Below, in pieces: positions 23,117-30,939 of a stretch of 53,158 nucleotides of DNA. The translations under genes and the position numbers were made by a program. Numbering within the stretch: position 1 is the first letter of the stretch; each line of letters begins with the position of its first letter. The notes below the pieces were generated by a model that had not been told where the DNA came from, did not search any database, and was given only the letters and a program-made list of their open reading frames with translations. Source of the stretch: Pseudoflavonifractor phocaeensis (GTDB lineage: Bacteria > Bacillota > Clostridia > Oscillospirales > Oscillospiraceae); assembly GCF_021531375.1 (NCBI RefSeq), contig NZ_JADYTU010000015.1:1-53158 (forward strand), written 5' to 3'.

Positions 23117-25327
23117 ATGAAGATTTTAATGGCCACCATGGGTCTGGACATCGGCGGCGCGGAGACCCACATCGTGGAGCTGGCCAAGGAGCTGAAGCAC
23201 CGGGGACACGAGATCGCCGTCGTGTCCAACGGCGGCGTCTATGTCCCGGAGATCACCGCCGCCGGTATCCGGCATTATGAAGCCCCCCTGCACCGGCGCA
23301 CCCTGTCCGACATGCGCCGGTCCCTGACCGTCCTGCGGGAGGTGATCCGGACCGAGAAGCCCGACGTGGTCCACGCCCACGCCCGGATCCCCGCTTTCCT
23401 CTGCGGACGGCTTCAGAAATCCATGGGCTTCCCCTTCGTCACCTCCTGCCACGGCGTGTACCAGGTCAGCGGCGCCCTGCGCCTGCTGTCCAACTGGGGG
23501 GACCGGACTCTGGCAGTCTCCGAGGACATCCGGGACTACCTGATCCGGCAATACAACATTCCGCCCCAGCACATCACCCTCACCATCAACGGCATCGACA
23601 CCGACAAATTCTCCCCGGAGATCTCGGGCGAGGCGGTCCGCCGGGAGTTCCAACTGGGGGACGCCCCCGTGGTCGGGCATGTCAGCCGTCTGGACGCGGA
23701 GACCGCCCTGACCGCCCGGCAGCTCATCGAAAGCGCTCCGGCCCTGGACCGGGCCTTCCCCGGCGTCCGCATCCTCATTGTGGGCGGCGGAACGGCCTAT
23801 GAGGAGCTTCTCTCCCGGGCCCGGGAAGTCAACCGGACCATGGGACGGGACTGTCTGGTCCTCACCGGCCCCCGCACCGACGTGAATCTGTTGGCCGCCG
23901 CCTGCGACCTCTTCGTGGGCGTGTCCCGGGCGGCGCTGGAGGCCATGGCCGCCTGCCGTCCGGTGATCCTCTCCGGGGCCCAGGGCCACACCGGCCTGTT
24001 TACCCCCGACCTGCTGGACAAGGCGGTGGACACCAATTTCTGCTGCCGCACCGACCCCGCCGCCACCCAGGCACAGCTGCTGGCCGACGTCACCGCCGCC
24101 CTGTCCCTCCCCGCCGGGGAGCGCGAAAAGCTGGGCCAATACGGCCGGAGCGTGGTCCAGCAGCACTACTCCGTCCACCGCATGACCGACGACTGCCTGT
24201 CCGTCTATGACCAGGTGCGCCGCCGCCGTCACCGGGTGGTGATGAGCGGCTACTACGGCTTCTCCAACGCCGGGGATGACGCCATTCTGGAGGCCATCAA
24301 GCAGGCCATCCACGAGGCCAGCGACGACGTGGCCGTCACCGTCCTGTCCAACGACCCGGAGCTGACCCGGAAGCAGTACGGCATGGACGCCATCCCCCGG
24401 TTCCGGGTATGTAAGGTCTTTTCCGCCCTGCGCCGCAGCGACGCCCTGCTGTCCGGAGGCGGCAGCCTGCTTCAGGACACCACCTCCACCCGGTCCCTGC
24501 TCTACTACCTGTCCGTTATCCGCTGCGCCCAGTGGCTGGGCAAGCCGGTGATGCTGTACGCCAACGGCATCGGCCCCGTCCGCCGGCCCGCCAACCGCCG
24601 GCGGGTGAAAAAGGTGGTGGAGCGGGCCACTCTGGTCACCCTGCGGGACCACAGCTCCGCCCGGGAGCTGGCCGACATGGGGGTGTCCCGCCGGGACCTC
24701 CACGTCACGGCCGACCCGGTGTTCCACCTCTCCCCCGCCCCGGTGGAACGCGGACAGGAGCTGCTCCAAACGGCTGGCCTGACCCCCGGCGCCCCCTTTG
24801 TGGCCGTGTCCGTCCGGGACTGGCCCAACACCGGAGACTTCTGCCGGGAGCTGGCCCGGCTGTGCGACCACCTGCGCCGTGCCCACGGAATGGAGGTACT
24901 GTTCCTCCTCATGCAGCCCAGCCGGGACCGGGCCGCCGCCCGGCAGGTCCAGGGGCTGATGAAGGAGCCCTCCTTCCTGCTGGACGAGCCCTGCACCCCC
25001 CGGGAGCTGATGTCCGTTTTGGGACAGGCCCGCCTGTGTCTGGCCATGCGGCTGCATACGCTGATCTTCGCCGCCCGGATGGCGGTGCCCTCCATGGGCC
25101 TGGTATACGACCCCAAGGTGGACAGCTACCTTCAGGAGCTGGAGCTGCCCGCCGCCGGCCATGTGGACTCCTTCGACGGGGACGAGGCCATCCGCCGGGC
25201 AGACGCCATGATGGCCGACTACGACACCGTTCTGGCCCGTCTGCGGCAAAAGTCCGCCCAGCTGACCCAGGCCGCCCGGGAAAACGAACGGCTGCTGCTG
25301 GAGATGCTGGAGCAGCATGAGAACTGA
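23117..25327 (+). CDS. csaB: Fused GT4 glycosyltransferase and CsaB polysaccharide pyruvyltransferase
   Basis: This 736-aa protein joins two enzymes. Residues 1 to about 372 are a GT4 glycosyltransferase (MATMGLDIGGAETHIVELAKELK, CHGVYQVSG, and a donor-site helix at about 273-287). Residues about 375-735 are a CsaB-type pyruvyltransferase (VMSGYYGFSNAGDDAILEAI, LSGGGSLLQDTTS, YANGIGPV, AMRLHTLIFAA). CsaB adds ketal pyruvate to the secondary wall polymer, creating the ligand for SLH domains. CsaB is usually a separate protein of about 360 residues, so the fusion would couple sugar transfer and pyruvylation in one chain. It is the last gene of the operon and is followed by a strong terminator. 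Confidence 0.9.
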   Translation: MKILMATMGLDIGGAETHIVELAKELKHRGHEIAVVSNGGVYVPEITAAGIRHYEAPLHRRTLSDMRRSLTVLREVIRTEKPDVVHAHARIPAFLCGRLQKSMGFPFVTSCHGVYQVSGALRLLSNWGDRTLAVSEDIRDYLIRQYNIPPQHITLTINGIDTDKFSPEISGEAVRREFQLGDAPVVGHVSRLDAETALTARQLIESAPALDRAFPGVRILIVGGGTAYEELLSRAREVNRTMGRDCLVLTGPRTDVNLLAAACDLFVGVSRAALEAMAACRPVILSGAQGHTGLFTPDLLDKAVDTNFCCRTDPAATQAQLLADVTAALSLPAGEREKLGQYGRSVVQQHYSVHRMTDDCLSVYDQVRRRRHRVVMSGYYGFSNAGDDAILEAIKQAIHEASDDVAVTVLSNDPELTRKQYGMDAIPRFRVCKVFSALRRSDALLSGGGSLLQDTTSTRSLLYYLSVIRCAQWLGKPVMLYANGIGPVRRPANRRRVKKVVERATLVTLRDHSSARELADMGVSRRDLHVTADPVFHLSPAPVERGQELLQTAGLTPGAPFVAVSVRDWPNTGDFCRELARLCDHLRRAHGMEVLFLLMQPSRDRAAARQVQGLMKEPSFLLDEPCTPRELMSVLGQARLCLAMRLHTLIFAARMAVPSMGLVYDPKVDSYLQELELPAAGHVDSFDGDEAIRRADAMMADYDTVLARLRQKSAQLTQAARENERLLLEMLEQHEN

Positions 25328-25332
25328 CGCCC

Positions 25333-25366
25333 AACCCAGGCCGGTCTTTGACCGGCCTGGGTTTTC
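25333..25366 (+). terminator. Rho-independent terminator of the csaB operon
   Basis: A perfect 14-bp stem (25333-25346 with 25350-25363) around loop TTT runs into TTTTC. From here to the tRNA promoter at 25544 nothing further was recognised. Confidence 0.9.
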
Positions 25367-25543
25367 TGCTGGCCGGCAGGCAGCCCCGGCGGCCAACGCG
25401 CTCTGCCCGGTTTTTGGAGGCTCCCGGCTCCTGTGTGATCCCCGGTCCCTTCTGATTGCGGCGCGCGGAGGCCTCTCCGCCAAAACTCCTGGATGCGTCC
25501 CTCTCCTTCCTACAAAAAATTTTCTATTTTTTTGAAAAGGGGC

Positions 25544-25571
25544 TTGACTCTTGTCGAAAAGCTGGTATAAT
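25544..25571 (+). promoter_or_regulatory. Promoter of tRNA-Ser
   Basis: TTGACT (25544-25549) and TATAAT (25566-25571) have a 16-base spacer. The tRNA starts about 34 bases after the expected transcription start. Confidence 0.8.
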
Positions 25572-25611
25572 ACATGTTGCTGTCCGCGATGACCGTAGGC
25601 AGCACTGCGAT

Positions 25612-25703
25612 GGAGTAGTATCGAAGTGGTCATAACGAGCACGACTGGAAATCGTGTGGCCGTCAAAAGCGGCCCGAGGGTTCGAATCCCTCCTACTCCG
25701 CCA
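25612..25703 (+). tRNA. tRNA-Ser (GGA)
   Basis: This is a 92-nt class II tRNA with a long variable arm. The acceptor stem GGAGTAG pairs with CTACTCC, the discriminator is G, and the CCA end is encoded. The anticodon stem CACGA/TCGTG encloses the loop CTGGAAA, so the anticodon is GGA (25647-25649), reading UCC/UCU. The T-loop GGTTCGAATCC is intact. Confidence 0.95.
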
Positions 25704-25712
25704 AAATGAGAC

Positions 25713-25743
25713 CCCCCGAAGCCTCAACGGTTTCGGGGGTTTT
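25713..25743 (+). terminator. Rho-independent terminator of tRNA-Ser
   Basis: CCCCCGAAGCC (25713-25723) pairs with GGTTTCGGGGG (25729-25739), with one G-U pair, then TTTT. Confidence 0.85.
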
Positions 25744-25793
25744 CCTTTACCCGGACTGCATATTCCGCATAGGATTTATTAGGGGTGAAAACG

Positions 25794-25985
25794 ATGGGTC
25801 ACTTCGCAAAAGAATTTCAAAAGGAATCTCATTCCATGCGTGGTATTCTTTGGATTATGACAGCCGGACTTGGATTTTGTATGCTGTTCCAAACCGGCGA
25901 GGCATGGCTGACCGCAATGATCGTTGTTCTCTTCATTCTCTCTCTGTTGTGGTCCATCTGGGCCAGCTTCACTCCAAAAGATTGA
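25794..25985 (+). CDS. Small two-segment membrane protein of unknown function
   Basis: This 63-aa protein is not recognised. After a short amphipathic start (MGHFAKEFQKESHSM) it has two hydrophobic segments, about residues 17-33 and 38-57, ending SFTPKD. The ATG at 25794 follows AGGGGTG by six bases; a GTG at 25785 is part of that site. A textbook terminator starts three bases after its stop, which supports a real gene. It could be transcribed by read-through from tRNA-Ser or from a promoter not seen. Confidence 0.6.
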   Translation: MGHFAKEFQKESHSMRGILWIMTAGLGFCMLFQTGEAWLTAMIVVLFILSLLWSIWASFTPKD

Positions 25986-25988
25986 CTT

Positions 25989-26014
25989 CCGCCCTCCCCC
26001 GAGGGCGGTTTTTT
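25989..26014 (+). terminator. Rho-independent terminator after the small membrane protein gene
   Basis: CCGCCCTC-cccc-GAGGGCGG (25989-26008) is followed by TTTTTT. Confidence 0.9.
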
Positions 26015-26251
26015 ATTGCCCATTTCTTGATTTCGCCTCACAGGCGGAGAACTCCCGGATGATCTCCTGCCATCTGTCCCGGTCCTCAGGCGTTTTTTAC
26101 GTCAGAGATGGTACGGCGCAGGCAGCCGCACAGCCGTGTGGGGGGGCGGCTGGGACTTCGCAGCGCCCTCCATTCCCGTCACGCCGCCCCTCTGACGGTC
26201 ACCATTCCGGACCTCCGACAGGTTTTCAGCTATTTTCTCACCACTTTCCCC
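26015..26251. other. Intergenic stretch without a supported gene
   Basis: No start codon with a ribosome site was found on either strand. A 27-codon minus-strand frame (about 26020-26106, containing DRWQEIIREFS) has a coding-like composition but no start codon. It may be a gene remnant. Nothing else was recognised. Confidence 0.4.
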
Positions 26252-26349
26252 TTGCCAGTAGGGGAAAAAAGCAGTATAATAGTGATGTTGCGTTATGAGC
26301 CGGATAAGGCAAATCCGCAAAGCGGTTGCGAATCCCGGTCCACGGAGGT
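26252..26349 (+). promoter_or_regulatory. purA promoter and structured leader
   Basis: TTGCCA (26252-26257) and TATAAT (26275-26280) are 17 bases apart. The leader of about 70 bases can fold in mutually exclusive ways. GGAT (26302-26305) may pair with ATCC (26313-26316) or with the later ATCCC (from 26332). CGCAA/TTGCG (26316-26320/26326-26330) forms a local hairpin. It does not match a riboswitch class I know. GGAGGT (26344-26349) is the ribosome site. Confidence 0.6.
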
Positions 26350-26356
26350 AACAGTT

Positions 26357-27649
26357 ATGGTAAAAGCGATCGTAGGCGCCAACTGGGGCGACGAGGGCAA
26401 AGGCAAGATCACCGACATGCTGGCGGAGCAATCCGACGTGGTCATCCGCTTTCAGGGCGGCGCCAACGCGGGCCACACCATCATCAATGATTATGGCCGG
26501 TTCGCCCTCCACATCCTGCCGTCCGGCACCTTCTATCCCCACATCACCAACATCATCGGCAACGGCGTGGCACTGGACGCCAAAAAGCTGGTGGCGGAAC
26601 TGAAGTCCATCACGGACCAGGGTGTTCCCGCCCCCAACCTGATCGTCTCCGAGCGTGCCCAGCTGCTGATGCCTTATCATGTGCTTCAGGATGCCTATGA
26701 GGAGGAGCGTCTGGGCGGCAAGGCCTTCGGCTCCACCAAGAGCGGCATCGCCCCCTTCTACTCCGACAAGTACGCCAAGATCGGCATCCAGGTCTGCGAC
26801 CTCTTTGACGAGCCCCGTCTGCGGGAGCGGCTCACTGCCGCCGTGGCCATCAAGAACGTGCTCTTCGAGCACCTGTACCATAAGCCCGCCCTGGACGTGG
26901 ACGAGCTGATGGCCCAGCTGCTGGAGCTGCGTGAGGTCATCCGCCCCTATGTGGGCGACGCGGTGGGCTTTGTCCACGACGCTCTGAAGGCCGGCAAGAC
27001 CATTCTGCTGGAGGGCCAGCTGGGCTCCATGAAGGACCCGGATCTGGGCATCTTCCCCATGACCACCTCCTCCCACACCCTGGCCGGCTTCGGCTGTGTG
27101 GGCGCCGCGGTGCCTCCCACCGCCGTGGAGGACGTGATCTGCGTCACCAAGGCCTACTCCTCTTCCGTGGGTTCCAATAAGGAGCCCTTCGTCAGCGAGG
27201 TCACCGGCGAGGACGGAGACGAGCTGCGCCGCCGCGGCGGTGACAAGGGCGAGTTCGGCGCCACCACCGGCCGTCCCCGCCGTGTGGGCTGGTTCGACGC
27301 TGTGGCCACCAAGTACGGCTGTATGGTCCAGGGCGCTACCCAGGTGGCTCTGACCTGTCTGGACGTGCTGGGCTATCTGGACGAGATCCCCGTGTGCACC
27401 GGCTATGAGATCGACGGCCAGGTCACCGACAAGTTCCCCACCACCCCTGCGCTGATGCGGGCCAAGCCTGTGTTCACCACTCTGCCCGGCTGGCGGTGCG
27501 ACATCCGGGGCTGCAAGGACTATAACGCCCTGCCTGAGAACGCCAAGGCCTATGTGGACTTTTTGGAGGCTCAGATCGGCTACCCCATCACCCTGGTCTC
27601 CACCGGCCCCAAGCGCGATGAGATCACCCACCGCGCCTCCAAGCTGTAA
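26357..27649 (+). CDS. purA: Adenylosuccinate synthetase
   Basis: This 430-aa enzyme joins IMP and aspartate with GTP hydrolysis to give adenylosuccinate, the first step from IMP to AMP. The P-loop-like GANWGDEGKGKITD carries the catalytic Asp12, and GGANAGHTII carries the catalytic His. GSTKSGIAPFYSDK, GHTL-like SHTLAGFG and a C-terminal STGPKRDE complete the family pattern. The length equals the usual bacterial size. The ATG at 26357 has GGAGGT eight bases upstream. It has its own promoter and a hairpin after it, so it appears monocistronic. Confidence 0.97.
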   Translation: MVKAIVGANWGDEGKGKITDMLAEQSDVVIRFQGGANAGHTIINDYGRFALHILPSGTFYPHITNIIGNGVALDAKKLVAELKSITDQGVPAPNLIVSERAQLLMPYHVLQDAYEEERLGGKAFGSTKSGIAPFYSDKYAKIGIQVCDLFDEPRLRERLTAAVAIKNVLFEHLYHKPALDVDELMAQLLELREVIRPYVGDAVGFVHDALKAGKTILLEGQLGSMKDPDLGIFPMTTSSHTLAGFGCVGAAVPPTAVEDVICVTKAYSSSVGSNKEPFVSEVTGEDGDELRRRGGDKGEFGATTGRPRRVGWFDAVATKYGCMVQGATQVALTCLDVLGYLDEIPVCTGYEIDGQVTDKFPTTPALMRAKPVFTTLPGWRCDIRGCKDYNALPENAKAYVDFLEAQIGYPITLVSTGPKRDEITHRASKL

Positions 27650-27664
27650 TACGACTATCCACCA

Positions 27665-27693
27665 CGCCGGGTGCCACAGTGTGGCATCCGGCG
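27665..27693 (+). other. Hairpin between purA and the S41 protease gene
   Basis: A 13-bp stem (27665-27677 with 27681-27693, one G-U pair) lies 16 bases after purA. It has no T-run, so it may protect the purA transcript end or act as a weak terminator. No separate promoter for the next gene was recognised. Confidence 0.45.
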
Positions 27694-27740
27694 TATGTAC
27701 GACCGCACTTCCCTTCCCCCACATCAAGGAGAACCAGCTC

Positions 27741-29645
27741 ATGAAAAAACGACTCGCTTCCCTTCTCGCCCTGCTCCTCACCCTCGGCCTCTTCGCCTCG
27801 CCCGCCGCGGCGCTGGAGGTGGAGGACGCCCGGGACCTGCTCCAGAAATACTATGTGGACGAGATCCCGGAGGAGATCTTGTCGCTGGAGTCCCTGGACC
27901 AGATCCTGGCGGCTCTCAACGACCCCTACACCGTCTATCTGTCCGCCGAGGAGTACCAGAGCTTCCTGTCCTCGGTCAACGGCGAGGCGGTGGTGGGGAT
28001 CGGCGTCTCCATCCAGACCGCCTTTGACAGCGGCTTTCGCATCATGTCCATCCTGCCCGACTCCCCCGCCCTGGAGGCCGGTTTGGAGGCCGGAGACCGG
28101 ATCGTGGCGGTGGACGGCGTCACACTGACCGAGGGCTCCGACGTCCGCTCCATGATCTCCGGTGCGGAGGGCACCTCCGTCACCATCACCGTGGCCCGTC
28201 AAGCCGACGGCGCCCTGAGGGACTACACCCTGGTCCGCCGCGCCGTGGTCATCCCCATCGTCACATATGACAAGTTGGACAACGCCGGCCTCATCGACTG
28301 TCTCAGCTTTGGCGACAGTACCGTGGATACCATTCAGGAGGCCCTGGAGTCACTGGACCAGGACGTGTCCGTCTGGATCATGGATCTTCGCAGCAATCCC
28401 GGCGGTACCAGCGAAGCCGCGGCCGGCTCCGCCGGTCTGTTCGCGGGCGGCGCCATCATGGTCTATTTCCGGGACTCTGCGGGAAACTATAACTACGTCT
28501 TTACCCGCTCCTCTTTCCCCGATCTGACCGACAAGCCCCTGATTATCCTCACCAGCCCCCACTCCGCCAGCGGCTCGGAGCTTTTTGCCGGCGCGGCCCG
28601 GGACCACGGCTTCGGTATTGCCGTGGGACAGCGCACCTTCGGCAAGGGCATCGCACAGGTCATCTTCGACGAGAGCAATACCGGCGGAGATATCTTTGAT
28701 GGCGACGCGCTGAAGATCACCACCTACCGCTTCTTCTCCCCTGACGGCACCACCAACCACATCGTAGGGGTCCTCCCCACTCTGATGCTCTCCCCGGAGA
28801 ACACCGCCGCGGCCGCCCTGCTGCTGTCCGGCAAGGAACCCCGTATCTCCCAGCGGGAGGACTATCTGAAGCTGGAGCTGAACGGCTTCTCCTTTTACAT
28901 CGACCTGGACCGGGCCATGGAGAAGGAAAACCAGCCCGCCTTTACCGAGCTTTTGGAATCCCTCCCCCCCGCCTTTTCCGCCCTTTACCGGGGGAATGGG
29001 AACTGCTGGCAGGCCGTCTCTCCCGAGACCGCGACCCGGGAACTGGGGCTTCCCTATGCCAGCCGCTGCCCCTTCTCCGATCTGACCGGCGAGCCGGCTC
29101 TGGAGGAGCAGGTCGCCACTCTGGCCAGCTATGGCCTGGTCTCCGGCTATGAGGACGGCACCTTCCGCCCCCAGGAGACCATCACCCGGGCGGAGTTCTG
29201 CGCTCTGCTGGCCAACGCCCTGAATCTGCCCGCCGGCAGTCAGGCCCCCGCCTTTTCCGACACCAGCGCCGGCGCCTGGTACGCCCCCTATGTGTCCGCT
29301 ATGGCCTCCAAAGGCTTTATCGCCGGCTATGAGGACGGCACCTTCCGGCCTGACGACACCATCACTTACCAGGAGATCGTTACCATCCTCTCCTCCGCCT
29401 CCGCCTGGATCAGCATGGACGGCTATGAACTCAGCCAGCAGCCGCTGACCATCGGGGATTGGGGCAAGTTCCATGACTTCGCCCTCTGGGCCCAGGTCCC
29501 GGCACGGAACCTGACCGAGCTGGGCGTCACTCTGGACCTGTCCCAGCCCTCCGCTCCCGCCGACCGGGGACAGGCCGCGGGCCTACTGTATCAGCTGATG
29601 GACGTCACCCACCTGTTCTGGTGCGGCGCCTCTCAAAATTCGTAA
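27741..29645 (+). CDS. SLH-anchored S41 (C-terminal-processing) peptidase
   Basis: This 634-aa secreted protease has a signal peptide (about 1-25). A short helical prodomain (about 25-80) is followed by a PDZ domain (about 83-165, EAGLEAGDRIVAVDG). The S41 catalytic domain runs to about 365, with the Ser-Lys dyad S277 in SPHSASGSE and K302 in TFGKG. At the C-terminus two clear SLH repeats (each with YEDGTFRP, about 450-550) and a degenerate third attach it to pyruvylated wall polymer. Such proteases trim exported or spore proteins; the target is unknown. The ATG has AAGGAG nine bases upstream. Two COG0523 GTPase genes follow closely. Confidence 0.9.
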   Translation: MKKRLASLLALLLTLGLFASPAAALEVEDARDLLQKYYVDEIPEEILSLESLDQILAALNDPYTVYLSAEEYQSFLSSVNGEAVVGIGVSIQTAFDSGFRIMSILPDSPALEAGLEAGDRIVAVDGVTLTEGSDVRSMISGAEGTSVTITVARQADGALRDYTLVRRAVVIPIVTYDKLDNAGLIDCLSFGDSTVDTIQEALESLDQDVSVWIMDLRSNPGGTSEAAAGSAGLFAGGAIMVYFRDSAGNYNYVFTRSSFPDLTDKPLIILTSPHSASGSELFAGAARDHGFGIAVGQRTFGKGIAQVIFDESNTGGDIFDGDALKITTYRFFSPDGTTNHIVGVLPTLMLSPENTAAAALLLSGKEPRISQREDYLKLELNGFSFYIDLDRAMEKENQPAFTELLESLPPAFSALYRGNGNCWQAVSPETATRELGLPYASRCPFSDLTGEPALEEQVATLASYGLVSGYEDGTFRPQETITRAEFCALLANALNLPAGSQAPAFSDTSAGAWYAPYVSAMASKGFIAGYEDGTFRPDDTITYQEIVTILSSASAWISMDGYELSQQPLTIGDWGKFHDFALWAQVPARNLTELGVTLDLSQPSAPADRGQAAGLLYQLMDVTHLFWCGASQNS

Positions 29646-29674
29646 CCTAATTATGGAAAGGAACTGACCATTTT

Positions 29675-30928
29675 ATGACTAAAGTTGACATTATCTCCGG
29701 CTTTCTCGGGGCTGGCAAGACTACCCTGATCAAAAAGCTGCTGGACGAGTCCTTCAAGGGCGAGAAGATCGTCCTCATCGAAAACGAGTTTGGTGAGATC
29801 GGCATTGACGGCGGCTTTCTGAAGGACGCCGGCGTGGAGATCACCGAGATGAACTCCGGCTGCATCTGCTGCTCCCTGGTGGGCGACTTTGGTACCGCTC
29901 TGAAGCAGGTGCTGGTCGACTACGCCCCCGACCGTATCGTCATCGAGCCCTCCGGCGTGGGCAAGCTGTCCGACGTCATCGCCGCCGTGGAGCGGGTCCA
30001 GAAGGACACCCCCGACCTGCATCTGAACAGCTTTGTCACCGTGGTGGACGCCACCAAGGCCAAGGTGTATATGAAGAATTTCGGCGAGTTCTTCAACAAC
30101 CAGGTGGAGCACGCCTCCGCCATCCTCCTGTCCCGGACCCAGAAGATGGACCAGGGCAAGCTGAACGCCGCCGTCCATCTCCTGCGTGAAAAGAACGCCA
30201 AGGCCGCCATCCTCACCACTCCCTGGGACCAGCTCACCGGGGCCCAGATCATTGCCGCCATGGAGGGCGGCCACTCCCTGGCCCAGGAGCTGATGGAGGA
30301 GATCGAGCACCAGCACCACCATGAGCACGACGAGCACTGCGACTGCGGCTGCCATGACCATGACCATGAGCACCACCATCACGACCATGAGCACGACCAT
30401 GAGCACGACCATGAGCATGAGCATCATCACGACCACGATGAGCACTGCGACTGCCATGATCACCACCACGAGCACGAGCACCACCATGACCATGAGCACG
30501 ACCATGATGCCTGCGGCTGCGGCCACCACCACACCCAGGAGGAGCTGGACGCCATCCACGCCGAGCTGGGCTGTGAGGGCGCCTGCAATGACTGCGACCT
30601 GTGCGACAGCTGCCTCCACTCCACCATGCACCATCACCACCACGCCGACGAGGTGTTCACCTCCTGGGGCCGTGAGACGCCCCGGAAATACAGCCGTGAG
30701 GAGCTCCAGGACATTCTGTCCGTTCTGGCCATGAGCGAGGACATGGGCATCATCCTCCGCGCCAAGGGCATGGTGCCCAGCGAGGAGGGCGAGAGCTGGC
30801 TCCACTTCGACCTGGTGCCCGGCGAATTCCAGATCCGGGAAGGCGGCGCTGACTACACCGGCCGCCTGTGTGTCATCGGCTCCGATCTGAAGGAAGCGGA
30901 GCTGGAAAAACTGTTCCTGCTGGCGTGA
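29675..30928 (+). CDS. COG0523 (CobW/ZNG1-like) GTPase with a His/Cys-rich metal-binding insert
   Basis: This 417-aa G3E-family GTPase is of the metallochaperone type. The P-loop is GFLGAGKT (9-16). The metal-relay motif C-I-C-C (63-66) and Walker B-like IVIEPSG (88-94) follow. The guanine-specificity motif NKxD is not intact: the matching place reads LLSRTQ (151-156). Residues 211-323 are an extraordinary His/Asp/Glu-rich insert with several CxC pairs and a second Cys cluster (300-313), ending in a His run. A CobW C-terminal domain (about 326-417) closes the protein. Zinc storage or delivery is likely; metal and client are not determined. It lies 29 bases after the S41 gene and 11 before the next GTPase. 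Confidence 0.9.
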   Translation: MTKVDIISGFLGAGKTTLIKKLLDESFKGEKIVLIENEFGEIGIDGGFLKDAGVEITEMNSGCICCSLVGDFGTALKQVLVDYAPDRIVIEPSGVGKLSDVIAAVERVQKDTPDLHLNSFVTVVDATKAKVYMKNFGEFFNNQVEHASAILLSRTQKMDQGKLNAAVHLLREKNAKAAILTTPWDQLTGAQIIAAMEGGHSLAQELMEEIEHQHHHEHDEHCDCGCHDHDHEHHHHDHEHDHEHDHEHEHHHDHDEHCDCHDHHHEHEHHHDHEHDHDACGCGHHHTQEELDAIHAELGCEGACNDCDLCDSCLHSTMHHHHHADEVFTSWGRETPRKYSREELQDILSVLAMSEDMGIILRAKGMVPSEEGESWLHFDLVPGEFQIREGGADYTGRLCVIGSDLKEAELEKLFLLA

Positions 30929-30939
30929 GGTGAATGAGG

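Noticed and set aside
25367-25543. Region between the csaB terminator and the tRNA promoter as a possible gene
   Set aside because: No frame with a start and ribosome site was seen on either strand.
26020-26106. Short minus-strand frame with a coding-like composition
   Set aside because: It has no start codon or ribosome site and stops on both sides, so at most it is a remnant.
26281-26340. Known riboswitch (purine, c-di-GMP, THF) before purA
   Set aside because: The conserved core bases of these classes are not present. Only generic pairing is seen.
30310-30660. Tandem CAC/CAT/GAC/GAG triplet run looking like a DNA repeat array
   Set aside because: It encodes the His/Asp/Glu-rich metal-binding insert of the COG0523 GTPase in frame and is not a CRISPR or satellite.
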